DNA of 58,483 nucleotides from DASVRZ01 sp038228695 (lineage in GTDB: Bacteria > Verrucomicrobiota > Verrucomicrobiia > Chthoniobacterales > DASVRZ01): NCBI GenBank assembly GCA_038228695.1, contig JBBRPA010000019.1:1-58483 (forward strand), in the 5' to 3' direction. Each line of letters opens with the position of its first letter. The first letter of the stretch is position 1. Below the pieces are notes generated by a model. That model ran no database searches, was not told the DNA's origin, and was given only the letters and a program-made list of their open reading frames with translations. The position numbers and the translations under genes are program-made. This document shows positions 1 to 8,022 of the stretch, piece after piece.

Positions 1-29
1 CGCCTGCAATCCTACGGAGGGGTGGCAGC

Positions 30-92
30 CCGGTTGAGGAGCGTTGCGGTCGATTCCGCTTCGCTCCATCCACCGCAACGCTCCTCAACCGG
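30..92. repeat. 21-bp perfect inverted repeat (long hairpin)
   Basis: Bases 30-50 are the exact reverse complement of bases 72-92, leaving a 21-base loop, so the transcript could form a very stable hairpin. There is no T tract after it, so it is not a simple terminator. It lies about 80 bases upstream of the first pseudopilin start and has no counterpart before the second pseudopilin. It could be a REP-like intergenic palindrome, part of a structured 5' leader, or the tail of an upstream gene outside the window. Confidence 0.75.
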
Positions 93-170
93 AGTCACGG
101 GTGTCTCTGGCTTTTACAGACAAGATGTTGCACTACCAAATAAACAAACTAAAAAATAGAAAGTCCTAAT

Positions 171-608
171 ATGTTAAACAAACTCAACAAAAACCGCGGG
201 GGTTTTACCCTCGTGGAAATCATGATCGTGGTTGCGATCATCGCCTTGCTCGCCTCAGTGGCTGTTCCCAGTTTCCTGCGTGCTCGCAAACGCTCCCAAG
301 CCACCGCCACAAAAGAAGATCTCCGCATGGTCCAAGCAGCGATTGATCAATTCCAAATCGAGAAGAGCAAAACTGCTGCGACATTCAGGCTTGAGTGGTC
401 CGCTCCAGATCTTGCGCCTTACGTCAAAGCCGGAACCAAACTCCAAGAAGGTCTGGCTGTCGACTATCCAACGGATAACCTAGGAAACTTTATCTTTGTC
501 TACAACCATAGCGGGTCCGAAGTTACTCCTAGGATAAGCTCCACTACCTATGAAGCTCTTTCGGATGTTGCGGATGCCGATTTCTGGGCACCCTACACGA
601 CCTACTAA
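171..608 (+). CDS. Type II secretion/type IV pilin-like pseudopilin (GspG-like), copy 1
   Basis: This 145-residue protein begins with a short basic leader, then the prepilin peptidase site GGFTLVEIMIVV (cleavage after Gly, mature N-terminal Phe, Glu at +5) and a hydrophobic helix to about residue 36. That is the signature of pilins and pseudopilins processed by PilD/GspO and assembled in a type II secretion pseudopilus or a type IV pilus. The C-terminal part is short and globular. No secretion ATPase or secretin gene is nearby, so the assembly machinery must be elsewhere. There is no clear Shine-Dalgarno before the ATG. Its N-terminal two thirds and its C-terminus are almost identical to those of the gene at 847. 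Whether it serves secretion or pili cannot be decided here. Confidence 0.9.
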   Translation: MLNKLNKNRGGFTLVEIMIVVAIIALLASVAVPSFLRARKRSQATATKEDLRMVQAAIDQFQIEKSKTAATFRLEWSAPDLAPYVKAGTKLQEGLAVDYPTDNLGNFIFVYNHSGSEVTPRISSTTYEALSDVADADFWAPYTTY

Positions 609-632
609 AAACACAGGCAGCTAGAGATTCAG

Positions 633-666
633 AAAAAACCCTCCGAGGCAACTCGGAGGGTTTTTT
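633..666 (+). terminator. Rho-independent terminator after pseudopilin 1
   Basis: A 9-bp perfect GC-rich stem (639-647 with 652-660) closes a GCAA tetraloop and is followed by six T. Six A precede the stem, so it could stop transcription in both directions. Confidence 0.92.
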
Positions 667-846
667 GCGTTCCTTGCGATTACAGACCGGTCAAAAGAAG
701 CATTTGCTCCGAGCGGGTAAAAAAAGGGAGTGGCAAACAGACGGAGACTATTCTTAAGAAAAAGCATCCGCGGCACAACGGCTGCTTAATCCGAATGCAC
801 CGGAACAATTTCGGTCTAAACAAACTAATAAATAAAAAGTTCTACT

Positions 847-1299
847 ATGTTAAACAAACCCAACAAAAACCGCGGGGGTTTTACCCTCGTCGAAATCATG
901 ATCGTGGTTGCGATCATCGCCTTGCTCGCCTCAGTGGCTGTTCCCAGCTTCCTGCGCGCTCGTAAACGCTCCCAAGCCACCGCCGTCAAAGAAGATCTCC
1001 GCATGGTCCAAGCAGCGATTGATCAATTCCAAATCGAGAAGAGCAAAAATGGCTCTAGCTTCAACACTGGAGGCCCTAACAATTGGACCGTTACAGATCT
1101 TGCACCTTACGTCAAAGCCGGAACCGTACTCCAGAAAGGGCTAGAGGCCGGCACACCGTTGGATGCCCTTGGAAATTACATTAACGTTTATAGCACTGGT
1201 CAAGACGAAGTTCGTCCTTTTTTAAACCCTACTACCTATGAAGCTCTTTCGGATGTTGCGGATCTCGATTTCTGGGCTCCTTACACTCCGGACACCTAA
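847..1299 (+). CDS. Type II secretion/type IV pilin-like pseudopilin (GspG-like), copy 2
   Basis: This is a 150-residue paralogue of the preceding gene. The first roughly 67 residues, including the GGFTLVEIMIVV processing site, the membrane helix and the following RARKRSQAT helix, differ from copy 1 at only a few positions. Residues from about 68 to 125 differ substantially and contain an insertion. The C-terminal TTYEALSDVAD and DFWAPYT segments match again. Such proteins form the shaft of a pseudopilus or pilus after prepilin peptidase cleavage. It has its own A-rich leader and terminator, so the two copies are probably transcribed separately. It could supply an alternative major pilin. Confidence 0.9.
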   Translation: MLNKPNKNRGGFTLVEIMIVVAIIALLASVAVPSFLRARKRSQATAVKEDLRMVQAAIDQFQIEKSKNGSSFNTGGPNNWTVTDLAPYVKAGTVLQKGLEAGTPLDALGNYINVYSTGQDEVRPFLNPTTYEALSDVADLDFWAPYTPDT

Positions 1300-1323
1300 A
1301 AATCCAAGTAACTAGAACTCACG

Positions 1324-1357
1324 AAAAAACCCTCGGAGGCAACTCGGAGGGTTTTTT
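1324..1357 (+). terminator. Rho-independent terminator after pseudopilin 2
   Basis: This is the same design as the terminator at 633: A6, a 9-bp stem (1330-1338 with 1343-1351), GCAA loop and T6. It carries one internal G-G mismatch (1335/1346), consistent with drift after duplication. Confidence 0.85.
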
Positions 1358-1454
1358 GTCGTCACTACGATTGCAGTCTCGTCAACAGAGACGGTTGCTC
1401 CGAGTGAGTTTGTTTGGCCGGAGGTTTGAAAGCAGACTCAAAGTGCTACGGAAG

Positions 1455-1527
<73 letters not shown>

Positions 1528-1766
1528 GTGACTCTTTTTGCCGGGCCCAGTAAGGAAGCCCGACTACAGGAAAGATTATGGTCAATCCAATCTGAATCGC
1601 AAGGAGTATCAACCCCTTTTCCGAACGGGATGATTCCATCGGCCCGCAGGCGAATCTAAAATCATCACCGCTTCATTTTTTCAGCGTGACGGAACAATTG
1701 AATTTATTCATCTTCTAATTTGTCGCCCGAATCTGCGTCCGTAGATTTCTGGAACGCTCCCCCCGC

Positions 1767-3113
1767 ATGAACCTTTTTCGATTCGCCCGAATGGCCCTCA
1801 TTCTTCTCGGCCTCTTCGTGTTTTCTGGATGCGATCACGAGCCTTCCGCCAAGCAAGGCCGGGTAGTGATCAAGTATTGGGAGAAATGGACTGGCTTCGA
1901 ATCCGACGCGATGCAAGCGGTGGTGGACGATTTCAATGCCAGCCAGGACAAAATCTGGGTCGATTACAGCACCGTCAGCCAGATCGACCGCCGCCTCATG
2001 CTTGCCACGGCAGGGGGCGTGCCCCCCGATGTCGCGGGCGTCTGGGGAAACACCGTCCCGGTCTATGCCGAGAACAACGCGCTGACCCCACTCGACAAAT
2101 TGGCCGCCGCAGCCAGCGTCCGACGCGAAAACTACATCCCGGCCATCTGGGAGATCTGCTCCTATCGCGACCATCTCTGGGCACTGCCCTCGACCCCGGC
2201 CAGTAACGCATTGATCTGGAACAAAAAACTCTTCCGCGAAGCCGGTCTCGACCCCGAGCGTCCGCCACAAAACATCGCTGAACTCGAGCAAGCCAACGAG
2301 AAACTGACTAAACGCGCCCCGAACGGCCGGCTTCTCAGCATCGGCCATCTTCCCGAGGAACCCGGTTGGTGGAACGCGATGTGGGGCACTTGGTTTGGCG
2401 GACGCCTCTGGGATGGCCAAGGAAAAATCACCGCCAACTCCCAAGAAAACATCGCTGCGTATCAATGGGTCGAGTCCTACCCCAAACGCTTCGGAGCAGA
2501 CAACCTGCTCGCCTTTCGCGACGGCTTCGGAAATTTCGCCTCGCCGCAAAACGCGTTCTTCACCGGCCGCGTTGCCATGGTTCTGCAAGGCGTCTGGATT
2601 TACAATTTCATCCACAACTACGCGCCGAAGGATTTTGAATGGGGCGTCGCGCCATTTCCCGCGAGCGATCCTGTCACCGGCAAAGTTACCGCCATCGTCG
2701 AGTCCGACGTCCTCGTCATCCCAGCTGGCGCCAAGCACGTGAAGGAAGCCTTCGCCTTTCTTAGCTACGTGAACTCGCCGAAACCGATGGAAAAACTCAA
2801 CCTCGGCCAACGTAAATTCAGCCCGTTGGCGGAGTGCAGCGAGGAATTTTTCCGAGCTCATCCGAATCCTTACATTCGCGATTTCGTCGCCTATGCGAAA
2901 AGTCCGAACGCCGCTTACAACCCCCGCCTGACCACTTGGAGCGAATACAATAACGACATGAAAAATGCCGTGGGCCGCATTTGGTCCGGCAAAGCTACGG
3001 CCATTGATGCGCTCAACGATGTGCAACGGCGCCAACAAAAAGTTTACGATCAGCGGCTCGCTCGCTGGAATCGCCTTGCGCCAGAACTAACCAAAAAGTG
3101 GAACGAACCATGA
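1767..3113 (+). CDS. Carbohydrate ABC transporter solute-binding lipoprotein (family 1)
   Basis: This 448-residue protein starts with a lipoprotein signal (hydrophobic core and FSGC lipobox, lipidated Cys22), so the mature protein is probably membrane-anchored on the periplasmic side. The rest has the layout of family 1 sugar-binding proteins (MalE/UgpB type): an early IKYWEKWTG strand, a VPPDVAGVWG segment and a WALP segment at the hinge. It captures a sugar or oligosaccharide and hands it to the two permeases that follow. Its stop codon overlaps the next start (ATGA), indicating translational coupling. The substrate cannot be told from sequence alone. Confidence 0.92.
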   Translation: MNLFRFARMALILLGLFVFSGCDHEPSAKQGRVVIKYWEKWTGFESDAMQAVVDDFNASQDKIWVDYSTVSQIDRRLMLATAGGVPPDVAGVWGNTVPVYAENNALTPLDKLAAAASVRRENYIPAIWEICSYRDHLWALPSTPASNALIWNKKLFREAGLDPERPPQNIAELEQANEKLTKRAPNGRLLSIGHLPEEPGWWNAMWGTWFGGRLWDGQGKITANSQENIAAYQWVESYPKRFGADNLLAFRDGFGNFASPQNAFFTGRVAMVLQGVWIYNFIHNYAPKDFEWGVAPFPASDPVTGKVTAIVESDVLVIPAGAKHVKEAFAFLSYVNSPKPMEKLNLGQRKFSPLAECSEEFFRAHPNPYIRDFVAYAKSPNAAYNPRLTTWSEYNNDMKNAVGRIWSGKATAIDALNDVQRRQQKVYDQRLARWNRLAPELTKKWNEP

Positions 3114-4027
3114 CCCGCCAAGACAAACATCAACTCAAGGTCGGCCTCGCCTTCATCAGTCCGTGGATCGTCGGATTTCTGGCGCTCTGCGTTTATCCGC
3201 TGCTCAGTTCCGCTTGGTATTCGCTCTGTGACTATTCGGTTCTCTCACCTGCCGTCTTTGTCGGTGCGCAAAACTACCGCGACATCCTGAGCGATGAAGT
3301 TTTTTGGAAAGCGCTCTCCAATACGATTTTCTTCGCCGCCTTCGCCATTCCGCTAGGTTTGTTCGTTTCTCTCAGCTTGGCCATCCTGCTGAACTTCGAC
3401 CTGCCCGGCAAAGGCGTTTTCCGGACGATTTTTTTTCTGCCCTCACTCGTGCCAATGGTCTCGCTGGCCGTTCTCTGGCAATGGATGCTCAATGGCGAGT
3501 TGGGTTTGGTTAACAACCTGCTCAACCCGATTCTCCACGCGCTCAATCATCTTCTCGGCACCCAGTGGAGCGCTCCGAACTGGTTGCAGGACGCCCGCTA
3601 TGCGAAATGGGGAATCATTTTCACCGGCATCTGGGGCGTGGGTAATGCCGTCGTGATCTATCTCGCCGGATTGCAGGATGTGCCGCGTCACCTCTATGAA
3701 TCGGCCGAAATTGATGGCGCGAATTTTTTCCAGAAAACTCTTCACATCACCGTGCCCGTCATCTCGCCCGTGATTTATTTCAACACTATCATGGGCCTGA
3801 TCGGCTCGTTCCAGGTCTTTGCCGTGCCCTACGTCATGACTAGTGGTGGCGACGGCCCCGAGCGCTCGCTGCTTTTCATCGCCACCTATCTTTACCAAAA
3901 CGCCTTCGACTACTGGAACATGGGTTACGCCTGCGCCATCGGCATGATTCTTTTCGTCATCATCCTAACATTGACCTACGTCTCGACGAAACTCTCCGAG
4001 AAACACGTTTACTACGCGGGAAAATAG
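3110..4027 (+). CDS. Sugar ABC transporter permease, MalF/UgpA type
   Basis: This is a 305-residue inner-membrane protein with about six hydrophobic segments. Near residues 200-220 it has the EAA loop (YESAEIDGANFFQKTLHITVP) that docks the ATPase. The ATG at 3110 is preferred over a GTG at 3098 because it forms an ATGA overlap with the binding-protein stop. It forms a heterodimeric channel with the next permease. No ATPase gene follows, so the importer probably uses a shared MsmX/MalK-type ATPase encoded elsewhere. Confidence 0.92.
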   Translation: MTRQDKHQLKVGLAFISPWIVGFLALCVYPLLSSAWYSLCDYSVLSPAVFVGAQNYRDILSDEVFWKALSNTIFFAAFAIPLGLFVSLSLAILLNFDLPGKGVFRTIFFLPSLVPMVSLAVLWQWMLNGELGLVNNLLNPILHALNHLLGTQWSAPNWLQDARYAKWGIIFTGIWGVGNAVVIYLAGLQDVPRHLYESAEIDGANFFQKTLHITVPVISPVIYFNTIMGLIGSFQVFAVPYVMTSGGDGPERSLLFIATYLYQNAFDYWNMGYACAIGMILFVIILTLTYVSTKLSEKHVYYAGK

Positions 4028-4030
4028 GCC

Positions 4031-4867
4031 ATGAACAAATCCGGAAAACTTCTCACCCTCTTCGTTTGGTGCCTGCTGGCATTTCTAGCTATCGCCTTCC
4101 TCGCGCCGCTCATCTGGATGATCTCCACCTCGCTCAAACCGCTGAACGAGACGATGTCGCTGCCACCGCGTTGGATTCCGAGTTCGATCCAATGGAAAAA
4201 CTATCCCGACGCCATCGCGGCCATGGGCCAGTTCTGGAAATACGCGGCCAACTCCCTCTTTCTCTGCGCGATGTCCGTCATCGGCACCGTCGCGAGCAGC
4301 GCCCTCGCGGCCTATGGTTTTTCTCGGATCGAATGGCGCGGACGCGACAAAGTCTTTCTCATTCTCCTCGCGACCATGATGATCCCCTTCCCCGTTATCA
4401 TGGTGCCGATTTACAGCCTTTTCAAAAACCTCGGGTGGATCGGCTCCTTCAAACCGCTCTGGGCACCCACGTTTTTCGCCGGGGCCTTTAACGTCTTCCT
4501 CCTCCGTCAATTTTTCCTATCTTTGCCCAAAGACATCTCCGAGGCGGCCCGGATCGATGGCTGCTCCGAGTTGCAGATTTTTCTGCGCGTCATTCTGCCC
4601 CTCTGCAAATCCGCCTTGTTAGTCGTTGCCCTCTTCCAATTCATGTTCACCTGGAACGACTTCCTTGGGCCGCTCATTTTCCTGACCGAACAAAAGGACT
4701 ACACCCTCGCCCTCGGCTTGCAGAGTTTCCAAAGCCAGAACGGCGGGACCGCGTGGCATCACCTCATGGCCGCCTCCACTCTCGTCGTGCTCCCGGTCAT
4801 CGTCCTCTTTTTCTTCACCCAGAAATCTTTCATCGAAGGCATCGCCTCGACCGGCGCAAAGAACTAA
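4031..4867 (+). CDS. Sugar ABC transporter permease, MalG/UgpE type
   Basis: This 278-residue inner-membrane protein with about six transmembrane segments starts three bases after the preceding permease ends. The MalG-type EAA loop (EAARIDGCSELQIFLRVILP) lies near residues 172-192. An N-terminal ISTSLKP segment typical of this subfamily is present. It pairs with the upstream permease in a CUT1-type carbohydrate importer. This is the last gene of the cluster; a weak terminator follows about 120 bases downstream. Confidence 0.92.
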   Translation: MNKSGKLLTLFVWCLLAFLAIAFLAPLIWMISTSLKPLNETMSLPPRWIPSSIQWKNYPDAIAAMGQFWKYAANSLFLCAMSVIGTVASSALAAYGFSRIEWRGRDKVFLILLATMMIPFPVIMVPIYSLFKNLGWIGSFKPLWAPTFFAGAFNVFLLRQFFLSLPKDISEAARIDGCSELQIFLRVILPLCKSALLVVALFQFMFTWNDFLGPLIFLTEQKDYTLALGLQSFQSQNGGTAWHHLMAASTLVVLPVIVLFFFTQKSFIEGIASTGAKN

Positions 4868-4986
4868 CCGCACCAACGTCGCAGAATCATTCCAACGCCG
4901 TAGCCAGGCCTCCTCGAATCTCCGTTCCACCATCCGAGGCGGCGGATACGTGAACTCATCCAAATGGCTCCGCTCGAAAGTGAAAA

Positions 4987-5009
4987 TGGGCCATTTAGGG
5001 CCTGTTTTT
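4987..5009 (+). terminator. Possible weak terminator after the ABC importer
   Basis: A GGCC/GGCC stem (4989-4992 with 4999-5002), extended by two G-U pairs, has a six-base loop and is followed by five T. The stem is short. Apart from this, the 4868-5150 gap shows nothing I can name. Confidence 0.35.
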
Positions 5010-5150
5010 CTCATCTTTGATATTCATTCATGATAAACGCGTCTTCCAAAACATGGCTTTTTTGAATTCTATCCCATTGATTATCAACGACTTACATCGT
5101 CTTTAGATCATTCTATAGGTTTGGCACGGTCAGTGCTTAAAAGAACGTGT

Positions 5151-5690
5151 ATGAAAACTTCGACGAAACGCTCTTTCAAGTTCCTCACCCGCCTCCTCGC
5201 GGCGACGTTCAGTCTCGGTCTTGCCAGTGTGGCCCATGCCCAACTCCAGCAAGTCGCCGCCACTCCCTACGACCGGCAGATGACGCCCGTTCGTTGCATC
5301 CTCGAACAATCCCAGCATAACCAGAGCGAGGTCTCCATGAACGAGGTCAACTCCTACATGCGCAACCTGCGTTCGATCCCCTATCAATACAGCCTGATCT
5401 GGAAAACTCCCGAGCAGGTCCAGTCCGAATTCAAGGCCGACTGCAAGTCGAAGGCGATCGCCCTTTATTCCATTTTGAAAAAACGCGGCGTGGACAATCT
5501 TCGCCTCGTGATCGGCATGCGGACGAAATCGAGTAAAATGACTCACGCTTGGCTCGAATTGCAGCGCGAGGGGAAAGTGTATCTGCTCGATCCGACCTTC
5601 TTCAACAAGGTCCGCACGATCGATCCAGTGAAGCGGAATGATTACGTGCAAAACTACGCTTACGAAGGCACGAAGAAATTCCGCATCTGA
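5151..5690 (+). CDS. Secreted transglutaminase-like (cysteine protease fold) protein
   Basis: The 179-residue protein has a clear signal peptide ending in VAHA/Q around residue 30, so it is exported. The ATG at 5151 is chosen because the reading frame upstream would put extra residues before this signal. The C-terminal half has the layout of a transglutaminase/BTLCP-type papain-like fold: Cys98 in ADCKSKA, His132 in THAWLE and Asp147 in LLDPT form a plausible Cys-His-Asp triad. Family members hydrolyse or crosslink amide bonds, but the substrate is unknown. It stands alone between the ABC importer and a terminator. It could be a minimal peptidase acting on envelope proteins. Confidence 0.72.
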   Translation: MKTSTKRSFKFLTRLLAATFSLGLASVAHAQLQQVAATPYDRQMTPVRCILEQSQHNQSEVSMNEVNSYMRNLRSIPYQYSLIWKTPEQVQSEFKADCKSKAIALYSILKKRGVDNLRLVIGMRTKSSKMTHAWLELQREGKVYLLDPTFFNKVRTIDPVKRNDYVQNYAYEGTKKFRI

Positions 5691-5714
5691 TTCACTTCCC
5701 GAATAGGAAAAGCT

Positions 5715-5745
5715 AGGCCCGGTTCACGCCGGGCCTTCTTTTTTT
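5715..5745. terminator. Rho-independent terminator, possibly bidirectional
   Basis: A perfect 8-bp AGGCCCGG/CCGGGCCT stem (5715-5722 with 5729-5736) has a six-base loop and a T-rich tail (5739-5745). It lies between the plus-strand gene ending at 5690 and the minus-strand cinA ending at 5749. A short A run on its left could also serve the minus strand. Confidence 0.85.
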
Positions 5746-5748
5746 CCG

Positions 5749-6975
5749 TCAAGCGCCGAGGAGGCTTTCGCGGAGCAGATTGAGAGCGGTCTGGGAGACG
5801 AGAAATTTAAAGGTCTCGCGGTCCGTCGGATAAAACTGCCGGGAGACTTGCACACCGTCGGGCCCGGCAAGTCCGATGAAAACGGTGCCGACCGGTTTTT
5901 CCTCTGAACCGCCACCGGGGCCGGCAATGCCAGTCGTCGAAAGGGCGAAATCACTTCCCGAAATGCGTCGGGCACCTGCAGCCATCGCGGCCGCGACAGG
6001 TTCGCTCACTGCCCCGTGCGCAGCGATGAGCGCCGGGTCGATGCCGAGCGTGGCGGATTTAATCTCGTTGGCGTAGGTGACGTAGCCGGCGCCGAAAATT
6101 TCCGAGGCCCCGGGCACGTTAGTAATGCGGTGGGCTAGGAAACCGCCGGTGCAAGATTCGGCGGTGGCGAGAGAGAGTTTCCGGGTGCGCAGAAGATCCA
6201 CAACCGCGCCTTCCATGGATCCTTCGTCATGGGCGTAGATGCGGTTGCCGATCCCAGCCTCGATGATCCGGTTGGCGGCCTCGACCACGGCGGCCGGACC
6301 GACCACTCGGACGTCCACATCGCCGGAGCGAGCGCAGTAACCGAGTTCCAGCCCAGGCAACGCCATTAATTGCGCCCCGATTTTTTCCTCCACCATCGAT
6401 TCGCCCATGCCGACGATGCGGTGAATGCGGCAAACCGGTGGGCTGGCTTGGGAAAAAAGCGTAGCGAGGAGCGGTTCGATCAGTTCCGTAAACATCGGGC
6501 GCAATTCCCGCGGCGGGCCGGGAAGAAAAAACGTGTGCGGATGAGCGTCGGAAGCGGGCAGATGCAGCCCGGGAGCGGTGCCCCAGTGGTTAAGAATCGG
6601 ATGAACCCCAGTCGGCACAAGCGCTTGCAAGGCAATCCGCGGAGTCATGGAAAATCCGCGCCGCTCGAAACGTTCCGTGATCATTTGCAAAATCCCGTCG
6701 TCTTGCACCAGCTCCGCGCCGAGCATTTCCGCAAGGAGATCGCGGGTGATGTCGTCCGTCGTCGGGCCAAGTCCGCCGGTGACAAAAATCACGTCGGGTC
6801 GGCGAGCAAACGACTCCTCTAGGGCGTGACGAATGGCCGCGCCATCGGGGATCGAGATTTGCCGCTCGATGCGAATGCCATGACCGAAGAGGCGGCCTCC
6901 GAGAAAGGCGAGATGGGTGTTCACCACCTGGCCGAGCAACAATTCGGAGCCGGTGTTGATGACTTCGGCGATCAT
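5749..6975 (-). CDS. cinA: CinA-family protein (nicotinamide-nucleotide amidohydrolase)
   Basis: At 408 residues it matches the usual length of two-domain CinA. The N-terminal molybdopterin-binding-like (MoaB/COG1058) domain spans about residues 1-170, with INTGSELLLG at the start and TGGLGPTTDD near residue 65. The C-terminal amidase domain spans about 245-405, with TAESCTGG and TGIAGPGGG. CinA hydrolyses nicotinamide mononucleotide back to nicotinate mononucleotide and recycles NAD by-products; the COG1058 domain cleaves ADP-ribose-like compounds. It is the last gene of a minus-strand run that also contains nadD, another NAD gene, which fits that role. Its start overlaps the upstream sirB1-like stop by 4 bases. 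Confidence 0.93.
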   Translation of the reverse strand: MIAEVINTGSELLLGQVVNTHLAFLGGRLFGHGIRIERQISIPDGAAIRHALEESFARRPDVIFVTGGLGPTTDDITRDLLAEMLGAELVQDDGILQMITERFERRGFSMTPRIALQALVPTGVHPILNHWGTAPGLHLPASDAHPHTFFLPGPPRELRPMFTELIEPLLATLFSQASPPVCRIHRIVGMGESMVEEKIGAQLMALPGLELGYCARSGDVDVRVVGPAAVVEAANRIIEAGIGNRIYAHDEGSMEGAVVDLLRTRKLSLATAESCTGGFLAHRITNVPGASEIFGAGYVTYANEIKSATLGIDPALIAAHGAVSEPVAAAMAAGARRISGSDFALSTTGIAGPGGGSEEKPVGTVFIGLAGPDGVQVSRQFYPTDRETFKFLVSQTALNLLRESLLGA

Positions 6976-7823
6976 TCGGGCCCGGGGTATTTCCTCCCGG
7001 GCTTGCGATCGAGTGCGCCGAGCCAGCCGAAGATCAGCGCCTGCATGTCGGGGTCGTTTTGGCGCTCGTAGATGAACAGGAGGTTGGCCAGCATCCGGAC
7101 GAGGATGTGGTGCTTGGTGGCCGTCTCAAAATGAGCTGCCTCGATTTCCATGTTTTGCCGTTCGAGAATCTCGCGGCAATCCGCTAGGGAGAGAATTTTG
7201 CCCTGGTGAAAAGGATCGAAGAAAACCTCTTTGTGCCGAGCAATGAAATGGCCGGGCAGATTCACGCCCTCGACCTCCATCCCAGCGCGACCGGCGATGA
7301 GCATGGTGAGCAGGCTGAGGGTAATCGGGATGCCCGAGCGCGTGTCGATGACCATCGGCAGGAAACTGTTGCGCGGATTGTAATAATCGTCAGCGTTTCC
7401 GCGGAAGGAGAGGTTTTCCGCCATGAATTTCCCAAGGATTTCCACCCGTTCGCGATCGGAAATGGCACTCTCGATCAAAAGCTTAAATTGACGCCCCCAG
7501 GCATCGAGTTTGGCGCGGTAGGATTGCGCCTCAAAACCCGGGATCATCGTGCCAGCGAGCAACCAAGACGCCTCCTCCAGACTGTCGTTCTCGCCGAATT
7601 GGCGGCAATAGGCGGCGAAATTCGCATGCGCCTGCTGGCTCTCAATCTGGCGGATCATTTCCGTAACGTGGAGTGAGACTTTTTGGTCGTCGGTGCTGAG
7701 AAGTTCGCGCAGATCATCGAGCACGGAAGGCCCGCTGGTGGTCAGTTGCTCCTTAATGAGTTCGACCGTCGCAGGATCGTCGTCGCGGAGTAGTCGGATC
7801 AGGGCGTCGCGTTGCGGAAACAT
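6972..7823 (-). CDS. SirB1-family transglutaminase-like protein
   Basis: This 283-residue cytoplasmic protein contains the SirB1 N-terminal (transglutaminase-like) domain, with YYNPRNSFLP, GIPITLSLLT, VNLPGHFIAR and FFDPFHQG in the order seen in the family. HEAT-like helices probably make up the first 70 residues. SirB1 proteins are widespread but poorly characterised, and the catalytic Cys of true transglutaminases is usually not retained. A role in regulation or as a protein-binding module is likely, but the sequence does not settle it. The gene overlaps cinA by 4 bases and sits three bases after the CPXCG gene, so it is in the same transcription unit. Confidence 0.85.
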   Translation of the reverse strand: MFPQRDALIRLLRDDDPATVELIKEQLTTSGPSVLDDLRELLSTDDQKVSLHVTEMIRQIESQQAHANFAAYCRQFGENDSLEEASWLLAGTMIPGFEAQSYRAKLDAWGRQFKLLIESAISDRERVEILGKFMAENLSFRGNADDYYNPRNSFLPMVIDTRSGIPITLSLLTMLIAGRAGMEVEGVNLPGHFIARHKEVFFDPFHQGKILSLADCREILERQNMEIEAAHFETATKHHILVRMLANLLFIYERQNDPDMQALIFGWLGALDRKPGRKYPGPE

Positions 7824-7826
7824 AAA

Positions 7827-8012
7827 TCAGCCGGGTTCAATCTCGACACTTTCCACCTCGCCCGGTTGGCAGGCAATGACCAACCGCATGGGTCGGCAGC
7901 AAACCGTGCAATCCTCGACCATGTCCACATCGCCCTGCGACGTGTCCACGAGGGAGATAAACGACTCAAAACAAAACGGGCAGGTGATTTCCGTTTCGAC
8001 GAGCAGGTTCAT
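7827..8012 (-). CDS. CPXCG-motif cysteine-rich zinc-binding protein
   Basis: This 61-residue protein has Cys11 and Cys14 in CPFC and Cys35 and Cys38 in EDCTVCCRP, the four ligands expected for one zinc. This is the small CPXCG family found across proteobacteria and related phyla, with no assigned function. Here the usual Gly after the first CxxC is Phe. It lies in a tight minus-strand operon between rsfS and sirB1-like. Confidence 0.88.
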   Translation of the reverse strand: MNLLVETEITCPFCFESFISLVDTSQGDVDMVEDCTVCCRPMRLVIACQPGEVESVEIEPG

Positions 8013-8022
8013 GCGAGCAGGT

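Larger units (their letters stand above)
137..1408 (+). repeat. Tandem duplication of a pseudopilin transcription unit (about 0.68 kb period)
   Basis: The A-rich leader, coding region, terminator and about 45 bases of downstream sequence of the first pseudopilin (about 137-717) recur for the second (about 815-1408), offset by roughly 680 bases. The 5' coding part is nearly identical. The central coding part has diverged strongly, and the downstream flanks are recognisable but mutated (both carry a TTGCTCCGAG-type stretch). This is what an old tandem duplication with later homogenisation of the 5' half would look like. Confidence 0.75.

Noticed and set aside
36..92. Resemblance of GAGGAGCGTTGC to the core of SAH riboswitches
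   Set aside because: The second conserved core (CAGGCTCG) is missing, the arms are perfectly self-complementary, and the downstream gene is a pilin-like gene, not SAH recycling.
1..130. Possible c-di-GMP (GEMM) riboswitch before the pseudopilins
   Set aside because: A GCAATCC and GGCAGCC stretch is loosely similar, but the family's invariant bases are not all present and the hairpin is too long. A covariance-model search would decide.
1704..3038. 444-residue minus-strand open frame opposite the sugar-binding protein
   Set aside because: It is an antisense shadow of a gene with a clear lipobox and family layout; no recognisable domain on the minus strand.
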